This document shows, piece after piece, positions 24,273 through 30,404 of a stretch of DNA of 62,486 bases. This DNA comes from a virus: IMG/VR virus record IMGVR_UViG_3300043395_001755, positions 1 to 62,486 of that record; one strand, written 5' to 3'. The first letter of the stretch is position 1, and each line of letters opens with the position of its first letter. The notes below the pieces were generated by a model, which was not told the DNA's origin, did no database searches, and was given only the letters and a program-made list of their open reading frames with translations. The position numbers were made by a program, and so were the translations under genes.

Positions 24273-24351
24273 AATATCCTCCTCTTGTTCCGAAATAGAG
24301 TGTAGATAATACAAATGGAATAGCAACAAATAAAAGTGCTTTATCTAACAT
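24232..24351 (-). CDS. 39-residue membrane peptide
   Basis: Starts MLDKALLFVAIPFVLSTLY, one N-terminal hydrophobic helix, then a glycine- and tyrosine-rich polar tail. Its ATG lies inside the end of gnd and its 3' part overlaps the 75-residue gene in another frame. Coupled position and hydrophobic pattern support it; function unknown. Confidence 0.5.
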   Translation of the reverse strand: MLDKALLFVAIPFVLSTLYFGTRGGYYDSKDYKGNGTAH

Positions 24352-25375
24352 GATGACCCCCAAACATATAACGCATTCCGTTCAAGATTTTTGCTCCGAA
24401 TGATCCAAGATTGCGTGAGTTAAATCTTTCAAATAGTGCCGTAGTAATAACAGGAGCGGGAACCCCCAGGTCCACAGCGGCAGAAACAGTCCAACGACCC
24501 TCACCGCTATCGGATACTCCTCCAGAGAAGCGTTTAAGGCTACCATCGCTGCGTAGCACATCAGCAGTAAGATCGAGTAACCAAGAACCAACAACGCTAC
24601 CGCGACGCCATAACTCAGCAACTTCAGCAACGTCAATATCATAACAATAGGATTCAGGATCTGACATAGGGGCAACCTCTGCGTCTCCTTCTTTGACATA
24701 TTGAGCACCTGCATTAGCATTCTTGAGAATATTGAATCCTTCGGCATATGCCTGCATAATGCCATATTCGATTCCATTATGGACCATTTTTACAAAGTGT
24801 CCTGCTCCTGGTCCACCACAATGTAACCAACCAAACTCAGCAGAGGTTACATCCGAGTCAAATTGAGTCCTTGGGGCAGCGGCGATTCCTGGAGAGAGGG
24901 CATCAAAAATGCGCGAACAAGTGGCGACCGCAGTATTTCCCCCGCCAACCATAAGACAGTATCCACGATCCAAACCATAAACACCACCGCTAGTACCACA
25001 ATCAATATATTGGATACCAAGTTTTGCCAGACGTTCTGCTCTTTTCCGACTGTCTTTAAAATTGCTATTGCCATGATCAATAATAATATCTCCTTCACTA
25101 CAATATCGTAGTAACTCATTGATCGTCTCCTCTACAGTTTCTGCTGGTACAACCATTTGAAATATTCCTGGTTGCATACCACCAGTGGTTTTATGTTTAA
25201 CTACTTTAACAAGACTTTCAATATCAGTTGTAATTCCATTAACAAATCCTTTTTCAAAGGATTCATTTGCTTTTTCATAATTCCTTCGATAACCCCAGAC
25301 TTCGATGCCTGCTTTCATCATACGACGGGACATTCCTTCTCCCATCCGTCCGAGTCCGATTAATCCTACTTTCAT
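24341..25375 (-). CDS. gnd: 6-phosphogluconate dehydrogenase
   Basis: A 344-residue enzyme of the short bacterial type. It has the Rossmann motif GLIGLGRMGEGMSRRM (4-19), DHGNSNFKDS, CGTSGGVYGLDRGYCLMVGG, and the catalytic GAGHFVKMVHNGIEYGIMQAYAEG (lysine, histidine and asparagine). It oxidises 6-phosphogluconate to ribulose-5-phosphate. In cyanophages gnd fits diversion of carbon from the Calvin cycle to the pentose phosphate pathway, supplying NADPH and pentoses. It sits in a run of small genes with ATGA overlaps. Ribulose-5-phosphate is also a plausible input for the RpiB-fusion pathway (inference). Confidence 0.93.
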   Translation of the reverse strand: MKVGLIGLGRMGEGMSRRMMKAGIEVWGYRRNYEKANESFEKGFVNGITTDIESLVKVVKHKTTGGMQPGIFQMVVPAETVEETINELLRYCSEGDIIIDHGNSNFKDSRKRAERLAKLGIQYIDCGTSGGVYGLDRGYCLMVGGGNTAVATCSRIFDALSPGIAAAPRTQFDSDVTSAEFGWLHCGGPGAGHFVKMVHNGIEYGIMQAYAEGFNILKNANAGAQYVKEGDAEVAPMSDPESYCYDIDVAEVAELWRRGSVVGSWLLDLTADVLRSDGSLKRFSGGVSDSGEGRWTVSAAVDLGVPAPVITTALFERFNSRNLGSFGAKILNGMRYMFGGHHVR

Positions 25376-25470
25376 AAAACTCCTGGATATGCGTGATTAA
25401 GTCCCCAGACAATCCAAATTGCCATGGTTGAACCGTAAATGAGCGTTAAAGTTAAAAGCGTTTTAGTCAT
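25372..25470 (-). CDS. 32-residue membrane peptide
   Basis: Starts MTKTLLTLTLIYGSTMAIW, almost entirely one hydrophobic helix followed by a short loop. Its stop overlaps the gnd start (ATGA) and its start lies in the end of the 96-residue gene. Real expression is suggested by this coupling; function unknown. Confidence 0.5.
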   Translation of the reverse strand: MTKTLLTLTLIYGSTMAIWIVWGLNHAYPGVL

Positions 25471-25753
25471 CTTCCTCATCCTCGTAAGTAGATGGTTCTT
25501 CAAAGAGTTCATCCATTTTCTGTTGGAGAATTCTTTGGTGCAGTTCTTGTAAATCTTCTTCTGTGAATTTAACCACTAGTAAAGGATCTCCTGCTTTAAC
25601 GTCGTTTAATTCTGGATGTTTTACCTTTGGACTTTTTGAATACCCACGATGAGCATTCATAATCATCCAACCTTGCACAAACATAGTAAGTGCAATCACC
25701 ACAAGAACAAACCAAGGAACCAAAAAAATTAGTTCAGGGTAATTTTGAGCCAT
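25463..25753 (-). CDS. Membrane protein with acidic C-terminal tail
   Basis: A 96-residue protein with one N-terminal transmembrane helix (about 6-32, PELIFLVPWFVLVVIALT) and a cytoplasmic tail rich in Glu and Asp with FTEEDLQELHQRILQQKMDE, a probable short coiled coil. No family recognised. Overlaps both neighbours. Confidence 0.65.
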   Translation of the reverse strand: MAQNYPELIFLVPWFVLVVIALTMFVQGWMIMNAHRGYSKSPKVKHPELNDVKAGDPLLVVKFTEEDLQELHQRILQQKMDELFEEPSTYEDEEDD

Positions 25754-25932
25754 GGAAGTAATGGCGGAATTACACCCACAAGTCTCAACAGTCCCTCAGC
25801 AAATAAAGCAAGAACCACCCAACCGACGCACATACTAATGATAGAAGCATTACGGTTGTGTCGTCGTATTGCTGCATCGATCATCTCCTGAACTTCAGAA
25901 CGTGTAATAAATTCTTCTTGTTCGTACATCAT
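25729..25932 (-). CDS. Small membrane protein, unknown function
   Basis: A 67-residue protein: a polar N-terminal helix (EEFITRSEVQEMIDAAIRRH) and one hydrophobic helix from about residue 31 to 57. It begins with two adjacent ATG codons and overlaps the preceding stop by ATGA. Confidence 0.6.
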   Translation of the reverse strand: MMYEQEEFITRSEVQEMIDAAIRRHNRNASIISMCVGWVVLALFAEGLLRLVGVIPPLLPWLKITLN

Positions 25933-26078
25933 TTCTCGTCTCCAAGAAATTTTGCAAGAGGATCTCTTTTAGTTTTTACGATTTCACAAGCTCTATAGTA
26001 AAACATATTATCGGTGTTGCCAGAGGCTTCAAAAGTTGCCTTGATCTTCACCCAATTATCGTAGGTGTGTTGATCCAT
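25929..26078 (-). CDS. 49-residue protein, unknown function
   Basis: A short soluble frame starting MDQHTYDNWVKIKATFEASG and ending KRDPLAKFLGDEK. It looks like a single helical hairpin. Coupled to the next gene by ATGA. First gene of the run leading to gnd. A TATAAT lies about 30 bp upstream, without a well-spaced -35. Confidence 0.55.
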   Translation of the reverse strand: MDQHTYDNWVKIKATFEASGNTDNMFYYRACEIVKTKRDPLAKFLGDEK

Positions 26079-26191
26079 AGGTTTGTCCCTGTGATACTAT
26101 TATATACTAATCACAGGTATTTCAAAGTCAACTTTTTGTGTTCATACCGTAACACTGTTGAAGAAAATATTAAATTTGTAACTTTTCTAAA

Positions 26192-26276
26192 CGGAAAGGG
26201 TGGGATTCGAACCCACGGATGCTTTCACATCGCTAGTTTTCAAGACTAGAGCCTTCAACCACTCGACCACCTTTCC
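26192..26276 (-). tRNA. tRNA-Ser (TGA)
   Basis: 85 nt with acceptor GGAAAGG/CCTTTCC, a long variable arm, anticodon stem CTAGT/ACTAG with loop CTTGAAA and T-loop TTCGAAT. Class II tRNA as expected for serine. Confidence 0.92.
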
Positions 26277-26286
26277 AGTGGGAGGT

Positions 26287-26538
26287 TCAGCGAACCTCAA
26301 AATCCAAACGCTTTACTTTGCGTTGGCGTCTTGCCTCTTGCCAGGCAATATCTTGTGAAGTCAGAACATTTGATTTTTGTTCTTTCTGAATAGAGTTTAA
26401 CATAACAATGCGAGATAAGTCAACTGCTGAAACTTTATCCCCACGAATTGTTGCCATATTAGGACAACCACACGTTACTGTTTTTGAATGGTGTCCTGTT
26501 ATTTCTCTATTGCAATCTTTGCATCTTATTGAAATCAT
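26287..26538 (-). CDS. Zinc-ribbon-like small protein, unknown function
   Basis: An 83-residue protein with a CxxC (CKDC at 6-9) and a second Cys pair (CGC, 23-25) forming a probable zinc ribbon, followed by a polar helical region ending EARRQRKVKRLDFEVR. Could bind nucleic acid. It lies between tRNA-Ser and dps. No defined function. Confidence 0.65.
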   Translation of the reverse strand: MISIRCKDCNREITGHHSKTVTCGCPNMATIRGDKVSAVDLSRIVMLNSIQKEQKSNVLTSQDIAWQEARRQRKVKRLDFEVR

Positions 26539-26553
26539 TATTCTTCATCCTAT

Positions 26554-26988
26554 TCATTGCAGGTGTGCTCTCAACTGCCAAACAAACTTACCGTGAGACT
26601 CCATTAAATCTTGAACTAAATTTGCTGTAGCATATGACTTCTGATTTTCAGACTCTTCCGAAATCTCTGTCATTAAATCACAAAACTTGGTGTTATTCTC
26701 AAGAAGTTCCTGGAGCATTTCTTTTGCTCCAGTTGAACTTGCTGCTTCTTTAATTTGAGTAACCTCAAGCATTCTTGAGAGAGAACTGAGAGGTTTTACA
26801 TTTAGATAACGCATATGTTCTGAGAGACGATCAATCTCCTCAAACATAGTTTCATACTGACCACCAAAAAGTTGATGGAGTTGAGTGAAGTCTTCACCAA
26901 CAACATTCCAGTGAAATGCCCAGGTTTTATGGAATAAAACAAAAAGCGATGACTGAGCATCACTTAAGAGTTTATAAAGTTTTTCCAT
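26554..26988 (-). CDS. dps: Dps-like ferritin (DNA-binding protein from starved cells)
   Basis: A 144-residue four-helix ferritin-like protein. WAFHWNVVGEDFTQLHQLFGGQYETMFEEIDRLSEHMR contains the Dps intersubunit ferroxidase set: the HWNVVG histidine, the second-turn histidine, and the Asp and Glu of ID-x3-E. Dps dodecamers oxidise and store iron and protect DNA from hydroxyl radicals. ATG 26988 is chosen over a start 9 codons upstream. A CATAAATA late-promoter-like box lies 17 bp upstream, suggesting late expression and perhaps packaging. Confidence 0.85.
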   Translation of the reverse strand: MEKLYKLLSDAQSSLFVLFHKTWAFHWNVVGEDFTQLHQLFGGQYETMFEEIDRLSEHMRYLNVKPLSSLSRMLEVTQIKEAASSTGAKEMLQELLENNTKFCDLMTEISEESENQKSYATANLVQDLMESHGKFVWQLRAHLQ

Positions 26989-27004
26989 TATACTCTTTTT
27001 GAAA

Positions 27005-27012
27005 TATTTATG
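27005..27012 (-). promoter_or_regulatory. Late-promoter-like box of dps
   Basis: CATAAATA on the minus strand, matching NATAAATA, 17 bp upstream of the dps start and at the 3' edge of tRNA-Val. Confidence 0.45.
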
Positions 27013-27016
27013 CAAA

Positions 27017-27089
27017 TGGGAGCAGAGGGATTCGAACCCCCGACATTCTGCGTGTAAAGCAGACGCTGCTACCGCTGAGCTATGCTCCC
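27017..27089 (-). tRNA. tRNA-Val (TAC)
   Basis: Acceptor GGGAGCA/TGCTCCC, anticodon stem TCTGC/GCAGA with loop TTTACAC, T-loop TTCGAAT. The last 21 nt at its 5' side are also the 3' end of the HNH reading frame. Confidence 0.92.
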
Positions 27090-27500
27090 GTATTTAGGAT
27101 GCCCACCGTTTTTATATCTTCCACCTTTACTCTTATTTGGAGATTGAGTTTTAAGAGAGTGGCAATTTGGACAGAGAACCTGCAAATTGCTTGGCGAATG
27201 ATTAAATGGGTCATCGTCAATGTGGTCTATTTCTAATGGAACTTTACCAGTATGGATATTAGTTCCAGACCAACCACATTTAGAACACTTGTGCAGTGCT
27301 TCCTCCAAAAGATAGTTTCTTACATATTGCGATAAATTGTAAGAAGAACCACCCGAAACTAAACCTTGTTTCCATTCAGTAATATACTGATTTCTTGTGT
27401 GTTCTTGTTGACATTTGTTGTTACAATACTTACCTCTTTTATGATAAGGATTGTAAGTAAACATCGTAGAACAATTTAAACAAGTAGAGGTTTGTTTCAT
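27069..27500 (-). CDS. HNH homing endonuclease overlapping tRNA-Val
   Basis: A 143-residue endonuclease with two zinc knuckles, an N-terminal CLNC/CNNKC pair and the HNH domain CSKCGW, LEIDHIDDDPFNHSPSNLQVLCPNCHSL. The frame ends GSIAQR inside tRNA-Val, using the TAG of the tRNA D-arm as its stop. It has a late promoter. Its position and overlap point to insertion right at the tRNA 5' end. Confidence 0.87.
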   Translation of the reverse strand: MKQTSTCLNCSTMFTYNPYHKRGKYCNNKCQQEHTRNQYITEWKQGLVSGGSSYNLSQYVRNYLLEEALHKCSKCGWSGTNIHTGKVPLEIDHIDDDPFNHSPSNLQVLCPNCHSLKTQSPNKSKGGRYKNGGHPKYGSIAQR

Positions 27501-27521
27501 TAGTTTAGTAGAACACTTTAT

Positions 27522-27529
27522 TATTTATA
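27522..27529 (-). promoter_or_regulatory. T4-type late promoter of the second HNH gene
   Basis: TATAAATA on the minus strand, 22 bp upstream of the HNH start codon. Confidence 0.65.
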
Positions 27530-27543
27530 AGGTATTCTACTAA

Positions 27544-27615
27544 CTCCACAACCTGGATTCGAACCAGGGACCTGGAAATTAACAGTTTCTCGCGCTACCG
27601 CTGCGCCATTGTGGA
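27544..27615 (-). tRNA. tRNA-Asn (GTT)
   Basis: Acceptor TCCACAA/TTGTGGA, T-arm CCTGG-TTCGAAT-CCAGG, anticodon loop CTGTTAA. The anticodon stem has one mismatch at its outer end. Confidence 0.88.
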
Positions 27616-27617
27616 AT

Positions 27618-27692
27618 AAAGGAAGTTACTGGACTTACACCAGTTCAAAGGGCATTGTCTGCTTGTCTCGATTCTTTGACTTAACTTCCTTT
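27618..27692 (-). pseudogene. Degenerate tRNA or tRNA-like RNA
   Basis: A 10-bp stem AAAGGAAGTT/AACTTCCTTT closes a 75-nt element. Next to its 3' strand is a 5-bp stem ACTGG/CCAGT with a 7-nt loop TGTAAGT, exactly where a tRNA T-arm belongs. The T-loop keeps R57, A58 and Y60 but has lost T55 and C56. A 3-bp D-stem and a poor anticodon arm (loop GACAATG, no U33) can be drawn. It is either a decayed tRNA or another stable RNA. Confidence 0.5.
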
Positions 27693-27729
27693 GGCGTCTT
27701 TCTATGCTATCTGCATAACGACTACCAAG

Positions 27730-27801
27730 AGCGAAAGACGAGATTCGAACTCGCAACAACCTGCTTGGAAGGCAGGGACTCTACCGTTGAGTTACTTTCG
27801 C
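27730..27801 (-). tRNA. tRNA-Gly (TCC)
   Basis: Acceptor GCGAAAG/CTTTCGC, anticodon stem CCTGC/GCAGG with loop CTTCCAA, T-loop TTCGAAT. Confidence 0.92.
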
Positions 27802-27810
27802 AATGAGACA

Positions 27811-27839
27811 ATCATAAACTATTTAAGTCTGATTGTCAA
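27811..27839 (-). promoter_or_regulatory. sigma70-like promoter of tRNA-Gly with inverted repeat
   Basis: TTGACA (27839-27834), 17 bp, TATGAT (27816-27811). A 7-bp inverted repeat GACAATC/GATTGTC (27807-27813 and 27831-27837) spans it; the promoter at 28180 has the same repeat. Confidence 0.7.
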
Positions 27840-27840
27840 G

Positions 27841-27923
27841 TGCTCCAGAGAAGATTTGAACTTCCACGCTTTTTAAGGCGGCGGATTCTAAGTCCGCTGT
27901 GTCTACCGTTCCACCACTGAAGC
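27841..27923 (-). tRNA. tRNA-Leu (TAG)
   Basis: 83 nt with acceptor GCTTCAG/CTGGAGC, a variable arm, anticodon stem GCGGA/TCCGC with loop CTTAGAA. The T-loop is TTCAAAT. Confidence 0.9.
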
Positions 27924-28019
27924 AGATGGAGTAAGCGTAATATACCTCAAGGATATAACAGAGGCTTACCCTCTATCTTACCACGGCATTCTGGTTTATC
28001 TTTCCAGCGCAAGTGGTAA
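27924..28019 (-). ncRNA. Structured spacer RNA between tRNA-Arg and tRNA-Leu
   Basis: No gene is seen. Two stem-loops fit: TTACCAC/GTGGTAA (27978-27984 and 28013-28019) with an inner CTGG/CCAG stem, and GTAAGC/GCTTAC (27931-27936 and 27964-27969). It may be a small stable RNA like those in the T4 tRNA cluster, or a processing element. Confidence 0.35.
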
Positions 28020-28093
28020 CGGGTTAGGAGGGACTCGAACCCCCGACCAACTCATTAGAAGTGAGTGGCTCTATCCATCTGAGCTACTAACCC
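28020..28093 (-). tRNA. tRNA-Arg (TCT)
   Basis: Acceptor GGGTTAG/CTAACCC, anticodon stem ACTCA/TGAGT with loop CTTCTAA, T-loop TTCGAGT. Confidence 0.92.
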
Positions 28094-28172
28094 AAGAGAC
28101 CTCCTGGTTTGTGCTTCTATGAGAGGCATAGGAGGGGTGAGACTTATATGAGGTTTGGACCCTCACCGCTCA
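28094..28172 (-). ncRNA. Structured leader RNA before tRNA-Arg
   Basis: Transcribed from the promoter at 28180. Two adjacent hairpins fill it: CCTCCT/AGGAGG (28100-28105 and 28130-28135) and GGTGAG/CTCACC (28136-28141 and 28162-28167). No reading frame of note. Confidence 0.35.
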
Positions 28173-28179
28173 TGAGACA

Positions 28180-28208
28180 ATCATACCAGTGATGGATTTG
28201 ATTGTCAA
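28180..28208 (-). promoter_or_regulatory. sigma70-like promoter inside the tRNA cluster
   Basis: TTGACA (28208-28203), 17 bp, TATGAT (28185-28180), with the inverted repeat GACAATC/GATTGTC (28176-28182 and 28200-28206). Nearly the same core as the tRNA-Gly promoter. Confidence 0.7.
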
Positions 28209-28209
28209 G

Positions 28210-28281
28210 TGGGAAATGGTGGACTTGAACCACCGACCTCTGCGTTATCAGCACATTGCTCTACCACTGAGCTAATCTCCC
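28210..28281 (-). tRNA. tRNA-Ile (GAT)
   Basis: Acceptor GGGAGAT/ATTTCCC with one wobble, T-arm GGTGG-TTCAAGT-CCACC, anticodon loop CTGATAA. The anticodon stem has weak pairs. Confidence 0.87.
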
Positions 28282-28285
28282 ATGG

Positions 28286-28358
28286 TGGGTTTGGTCGGGC
28301 TCGAACCGACGACTTACAGGTTAAAAGCCCGCTACTCTACCAACTGAGTTACAAACCC
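28286..28358 (-). tRNA. tRNA-Lys (TTT)
   Basis: Acceptor GGGTTTG/CAAACCC, anticodon loop CTTTTAA, T-loop TTCGAGC. Four bases from tRNA-Ile. Confidence 0.92.
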
Positions 28359-28361
28359 ATA

Positions 28362-28453
28362 CGGAGGATGTTGGATTTGAACCAACGGATGCACTTAGAG
28401 TACATCGGGGGATTAGCAATCCCCTGCATTAAACCTAACTCTGCCAATCCTCC
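28362..28453 (-). tRNA. tRNA-Ser (GCT)
   Basis: 92-nt class II tRNA with acceptor GGAGGAT/ATCCTCC, long variable arm, anticodon stem GGGGA/TCCCC with loop TTGCTAA. Confidence 0.92.
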
Positions 28454-28470
28454 ACAAGAATCTTAATCTA

Positions 28471-28869
28471 TCACTCCTTAGGGCAATCGTCAACCCATGG
28501 AGCACATAACCTCATTTCACCTCCTAATAATCTTTGAGCTTCAGAGTTATCTGGAGCTTTCTCAATCAACCGTGGCAAAGGTACTCTAGGTGGTTCTGTA
28601 CCTCTTGTCAAGTCCTCATAATCTCTGATGGCTCTGTCAACATCTCTTTCAACTCTTCTCTTCACCACATTGGGGTCTTGGAGCAGAACATCGTTGATTA
28701 CAGTGCCTGGGAACAGAGTCCTCTGAACCTCGTCTAGAAGGTCCCAGAGGCGCTCCTGGGGCGCTCCAGTGCATTGTGAGAGGGTTGCTACGATACCACT
28801 GAGTACGACGCTTATAAGGATTATCTGCTTCTTATCTGGTTTCTTCTTTCCAAAGTTAAAATTGAACAT
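28471..28869 (-). CDS. Single-pass membrane protein next to the lysozyme gene
   Basis: A 132-residue protein with a basic start MFNFNFGKKKPDKKQ, one transmembrane helix (about 16-32) ending in a cysteine (LSQC), then a soluble charged domain with two C-terminal cysteines. It follows the lysozyme-like gene. A lysis accessory role (spanin or holin-like) is possible from position and topology only; the cysteine does not fit a lipobox well. ATG 28869 is used. Confidence 0.55.
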   Translation of the reverse strand: MFNFNFGKKKPDKKQIILISVVLSGIVATLSQCTGAPQERLWDLLDEVQRTLFPGTVINDVLLQDPNVVKRRVERDVDRAIRDYEDLTRGTEPPRVPLPRLIEKAPDNSEAQRLLGGEMRLCAPWVDDCPKE

Positions 28870-28899
28870 AAAAAAGAGGAGTAGCAACCGCTCTCCTCT
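28870..28899 (-). terminator. Terminator after the lysozyme-like gene
   Basis: Seven-bp stem AGAGGAG/CTCCTCT (28875-28881 and 28893-28899) followed by T's on the minus strand. Its U-tract ends at the next start codon. Confidence 0.7.
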
Positions 28900-28937
28900 A
28901 TTTATTATTCAGTTGTTATATTCTATATTTTATTGTA

Positions 28938-29591
28938 TCAAACTTCTACCGTGATCAGTTTGGAAGCATACTCATGAGCATACGAAGTGCGGGCACCATG
29001 ATGCCCCCAACCAATCCAACTATACGCATAGTTCATGTAGCGGTCGATCGATTTACCAGGAGTTTTCATCCTATCTTCGATTTGTTGCCATTGAACTTCA
29101 GTCGTTAGATAACGAAGTTGCGTGTGAAGATCTGATGGAGAACCACCAATCTTCTTAGCAAAATCACCCAATCCATAATATCTGTTGGCAGATGTCCATT
29201 GGATCAGTCCATAACCGCCGTAGCAGTTATGCCAACTGGTCCTACTACCACCTTCGCAAATGTTAGGAATAAAAGTGGATTCCTGACGAATATTGCCCAT
29301 GATGGTAGCAAGGGCGTTTCTGTCTCTAATACCACGATCCTGGAAGTATGCCAGGGTAGCATTCTCATGTTCATTACACCCTTTACAAATTAACCTTAAC
29401 TCTTTTGGCTTTGGTGGCGCAACCTCGCGGATTGCTGTCGTCTCTGGTTCAAACTCTTTAATAATTGAGTAAGGTTGTGTCTCCACTGGGGGAGGCGGAC
29501 CTTGCAGTTTATAACTAGAGAAAGGCAGTGATGCCGTACTGGTTGTAACCGTTGCCAAGAGAGGCAGGGTTACTGTAAAGAAATTTTGCAC
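28938..29591 (-). CDS. Phage lysozyme/tail-lysin-like protein
   Basis: A 217-residue protein. The N-terminus (about 1-25) is hydrophobic, signal-like, then a proline-rich linker (GPPPPVETQPYS). The C-terminal domain from about residue 85 has NALATIMGNIRQESTFIPNICEGG and GGYGLIQWTSANRYYGL, the pattern of Phage_lysozyme2 muramidases; the Glu in IRQES is the likely catalytic acid. It starts at GTG. It should hydrolyse peptidoglycan during lysis or entry. It has its own promoter and a long structured leader. Confidence 0.78.
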   Translation of the reverse strand: MQNFFTVTLPLLATVTTSTASLPFSSYKLQGPPPPVETQPYSIIKEFEPETTAIREVAPPKPKELRLICKGCNEHENATLAYFQDRGIRDRNALATIMGNIRQESTFIPNICEGGSRTSWHNCYGGYGLIQWTSANRYYGLGDFAKKIGGSPSDLHTQLRYLTTEVQWQQIEDRMKTPGKSIDRYMNYAYSWIGWGHHGARTSYAHEYASKLITVEV

Positions 29592-29716
29592 TATTTTTAA
29601 TTGAACTCTACATCCGTATAGGCAAAGGAGAAGTTCCCCTTCTCAGGGGCAGCGCCCACGGCTCTAATTGTCACTCAAAGTCTCATTATGAGAAAACCCA
29701 CTTTTTAAGTGGGTTA
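29592..29716 (-). promoter_or_regulatory. Structured leader of the lysozyme-like gene
   Basis: From the start site near 29716 the RNA opens with a 9-bp hairpin AACCCACTT/AAGTGGGTT (29695-29703 and 29707-29715). A GC-rich segment follows with mutually exclusive stems: GAGAAG/CTTCTC (29628-29644) plus GGGC/GCCC (29647-29657), or CCCC/GGGG (29636-29649). No known riboswitch family is matched. Confidence 0.4.
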
Positions 29717-29721
29717 TGGAC

Positions 29722-29750
29722 ATTATAAGTTTTTATTTAGATTTTGTCAA
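29722..29750 (-). promoter_or_regulatory. Consensus promoter of the lysozyme-like gene
   Basis: TTGACA (29750-29745), 17 bp, TATAAT (29727-29722): a perfect sigma70 promoter. Confidence 0.75.
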
Positions 29751-29758
29751 GATTTGGT

Positions 29759-29977
29759 TTACCGAACATCAATCTCTTGTTCATCAGTCCAGTCTTCATC
29801 TTCCAAACAAAGATAATCTAGTTCATTAACTCCCTCAGGGATATTAATCCACTCATCAAACTCTGCTAGAAGTGCCTGAGCATTTTTATGTCGATCTGCA
29901 TCGTGTAGCAATTCAATTTTGTTCATTGCCCATTCACGAACAAACGCTACAGGTTCACTATGAATCTGAGTTTCCAT
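29759..29977 (-). CDS. Small acidic protein, unknown function
   Basis: A 72-residue helical, acidic protein starting METQIHSEPVAFVREWAM and ending DEDWTDEQEIDVR. ATG 29977 is chosen because the longer frame merely shadows the GIY-YIG gene. A consensus promoter lies 38 bp upstream. It could be a DNA mimic or protein inhibitor by composition, but no motif supports this. Confidence 0.6.
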   Translation of the reverse strand: METQIHSEPVAFVREWAMNKIELLHDADRHKNAQALLAEFDEWINIPEGVNELDYLCLEDEDWTDEQEIDVR

Positions 29978-30404
29978 AATAATCTTTTCGGAAGTACCTG
30001 TTGAGGATGTTGCTATTGTAGAATGCAGGTGTTCCGTTGTCAAGTGATTCTGTGAGGACATTGTGTGCAAAGAGTTGTCTTGTTTCTTCGAAGTTAGTTT
30101 TGCCCTTTGTTTTATGTAATGATAAAATAGTGCGCGTAAAATTCTCCCTACCATACTTTTTTATGTCCTCCTTGAGTTCTGGGCACGATCCATAGTAGTT
30201 CTTCCAGTCAGATTCTGCCTTAACTTTTCTAGACTTTCCTCTCGGAGTGCGGAAGCTCCAGAAATATTTTCTACCAATATAGTCGCGATTAGTTGTGTTG
30301 CAATGAATATGGTATACAAAACCATAATAATCCAGAATATCACTTGAACCAAATTCTTTTCCATTGTAGGTCCAAGGATTTTCATAGTCAATATCTATAC
30401 TCAT
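29958..30404 (-). CDS. GIY-YIG-type nuclease-like protein
   Basis: A 148-residue protein. YGFVYHIHC and RDYIGRKYFWSFR give the GIY and YIG elements of the catalytic domain, with the conserved arginine after YIG and a following KNYYGSCPELKEDIKKYG helix, common in phage proteins of this group. It could be a free-standing endonuclease or a DNA-processing nuclease. It overlaps the genes on both sides. No intron is seen. Confidence 0.75.
   Translation of the reverse strand: MSIDIDYENPWTYNGKEFGSSDILDYYGFVYHIHCNTTNRDYIGRKYFWSFRTPRGKSRKVKAESDWKNYYGSCPELKEDIKKYGRENFTRTILSLHKTKGKTNFEETRQLFAHNVLTESLDNGTPAFYNSNILNRYFRKDYYGNSDS
30015..30043 (-). promoter_or_regulatory. Promoter inside the GIY-YIG gene
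   Basis: TTGACA (30043-30038), 17 bp, TACAAT (30020-30015), positioned to drive the 72-residue gene. Confidence 0.55.

Noticed and set aside
26100-26135. Promoter before the 49-residue gene
   Set aside because: TTGACT and TATAAT are present but 21 bp apart, outside the spacing of all other promoters here.
29592-29700. Glutamine riboswitch or wcaG RNA in the lysozyme leader
   Set aside because: Both are known from cyanophages, but I could not match their conserved sequences; only hairpins are claimed.
30015-30154. Longer start for the 72-residue acidic gene
   Set aside because: The upstream part is a shadow of the GIY-YIG gene in another frame; ATG 29977 follows the promoter.
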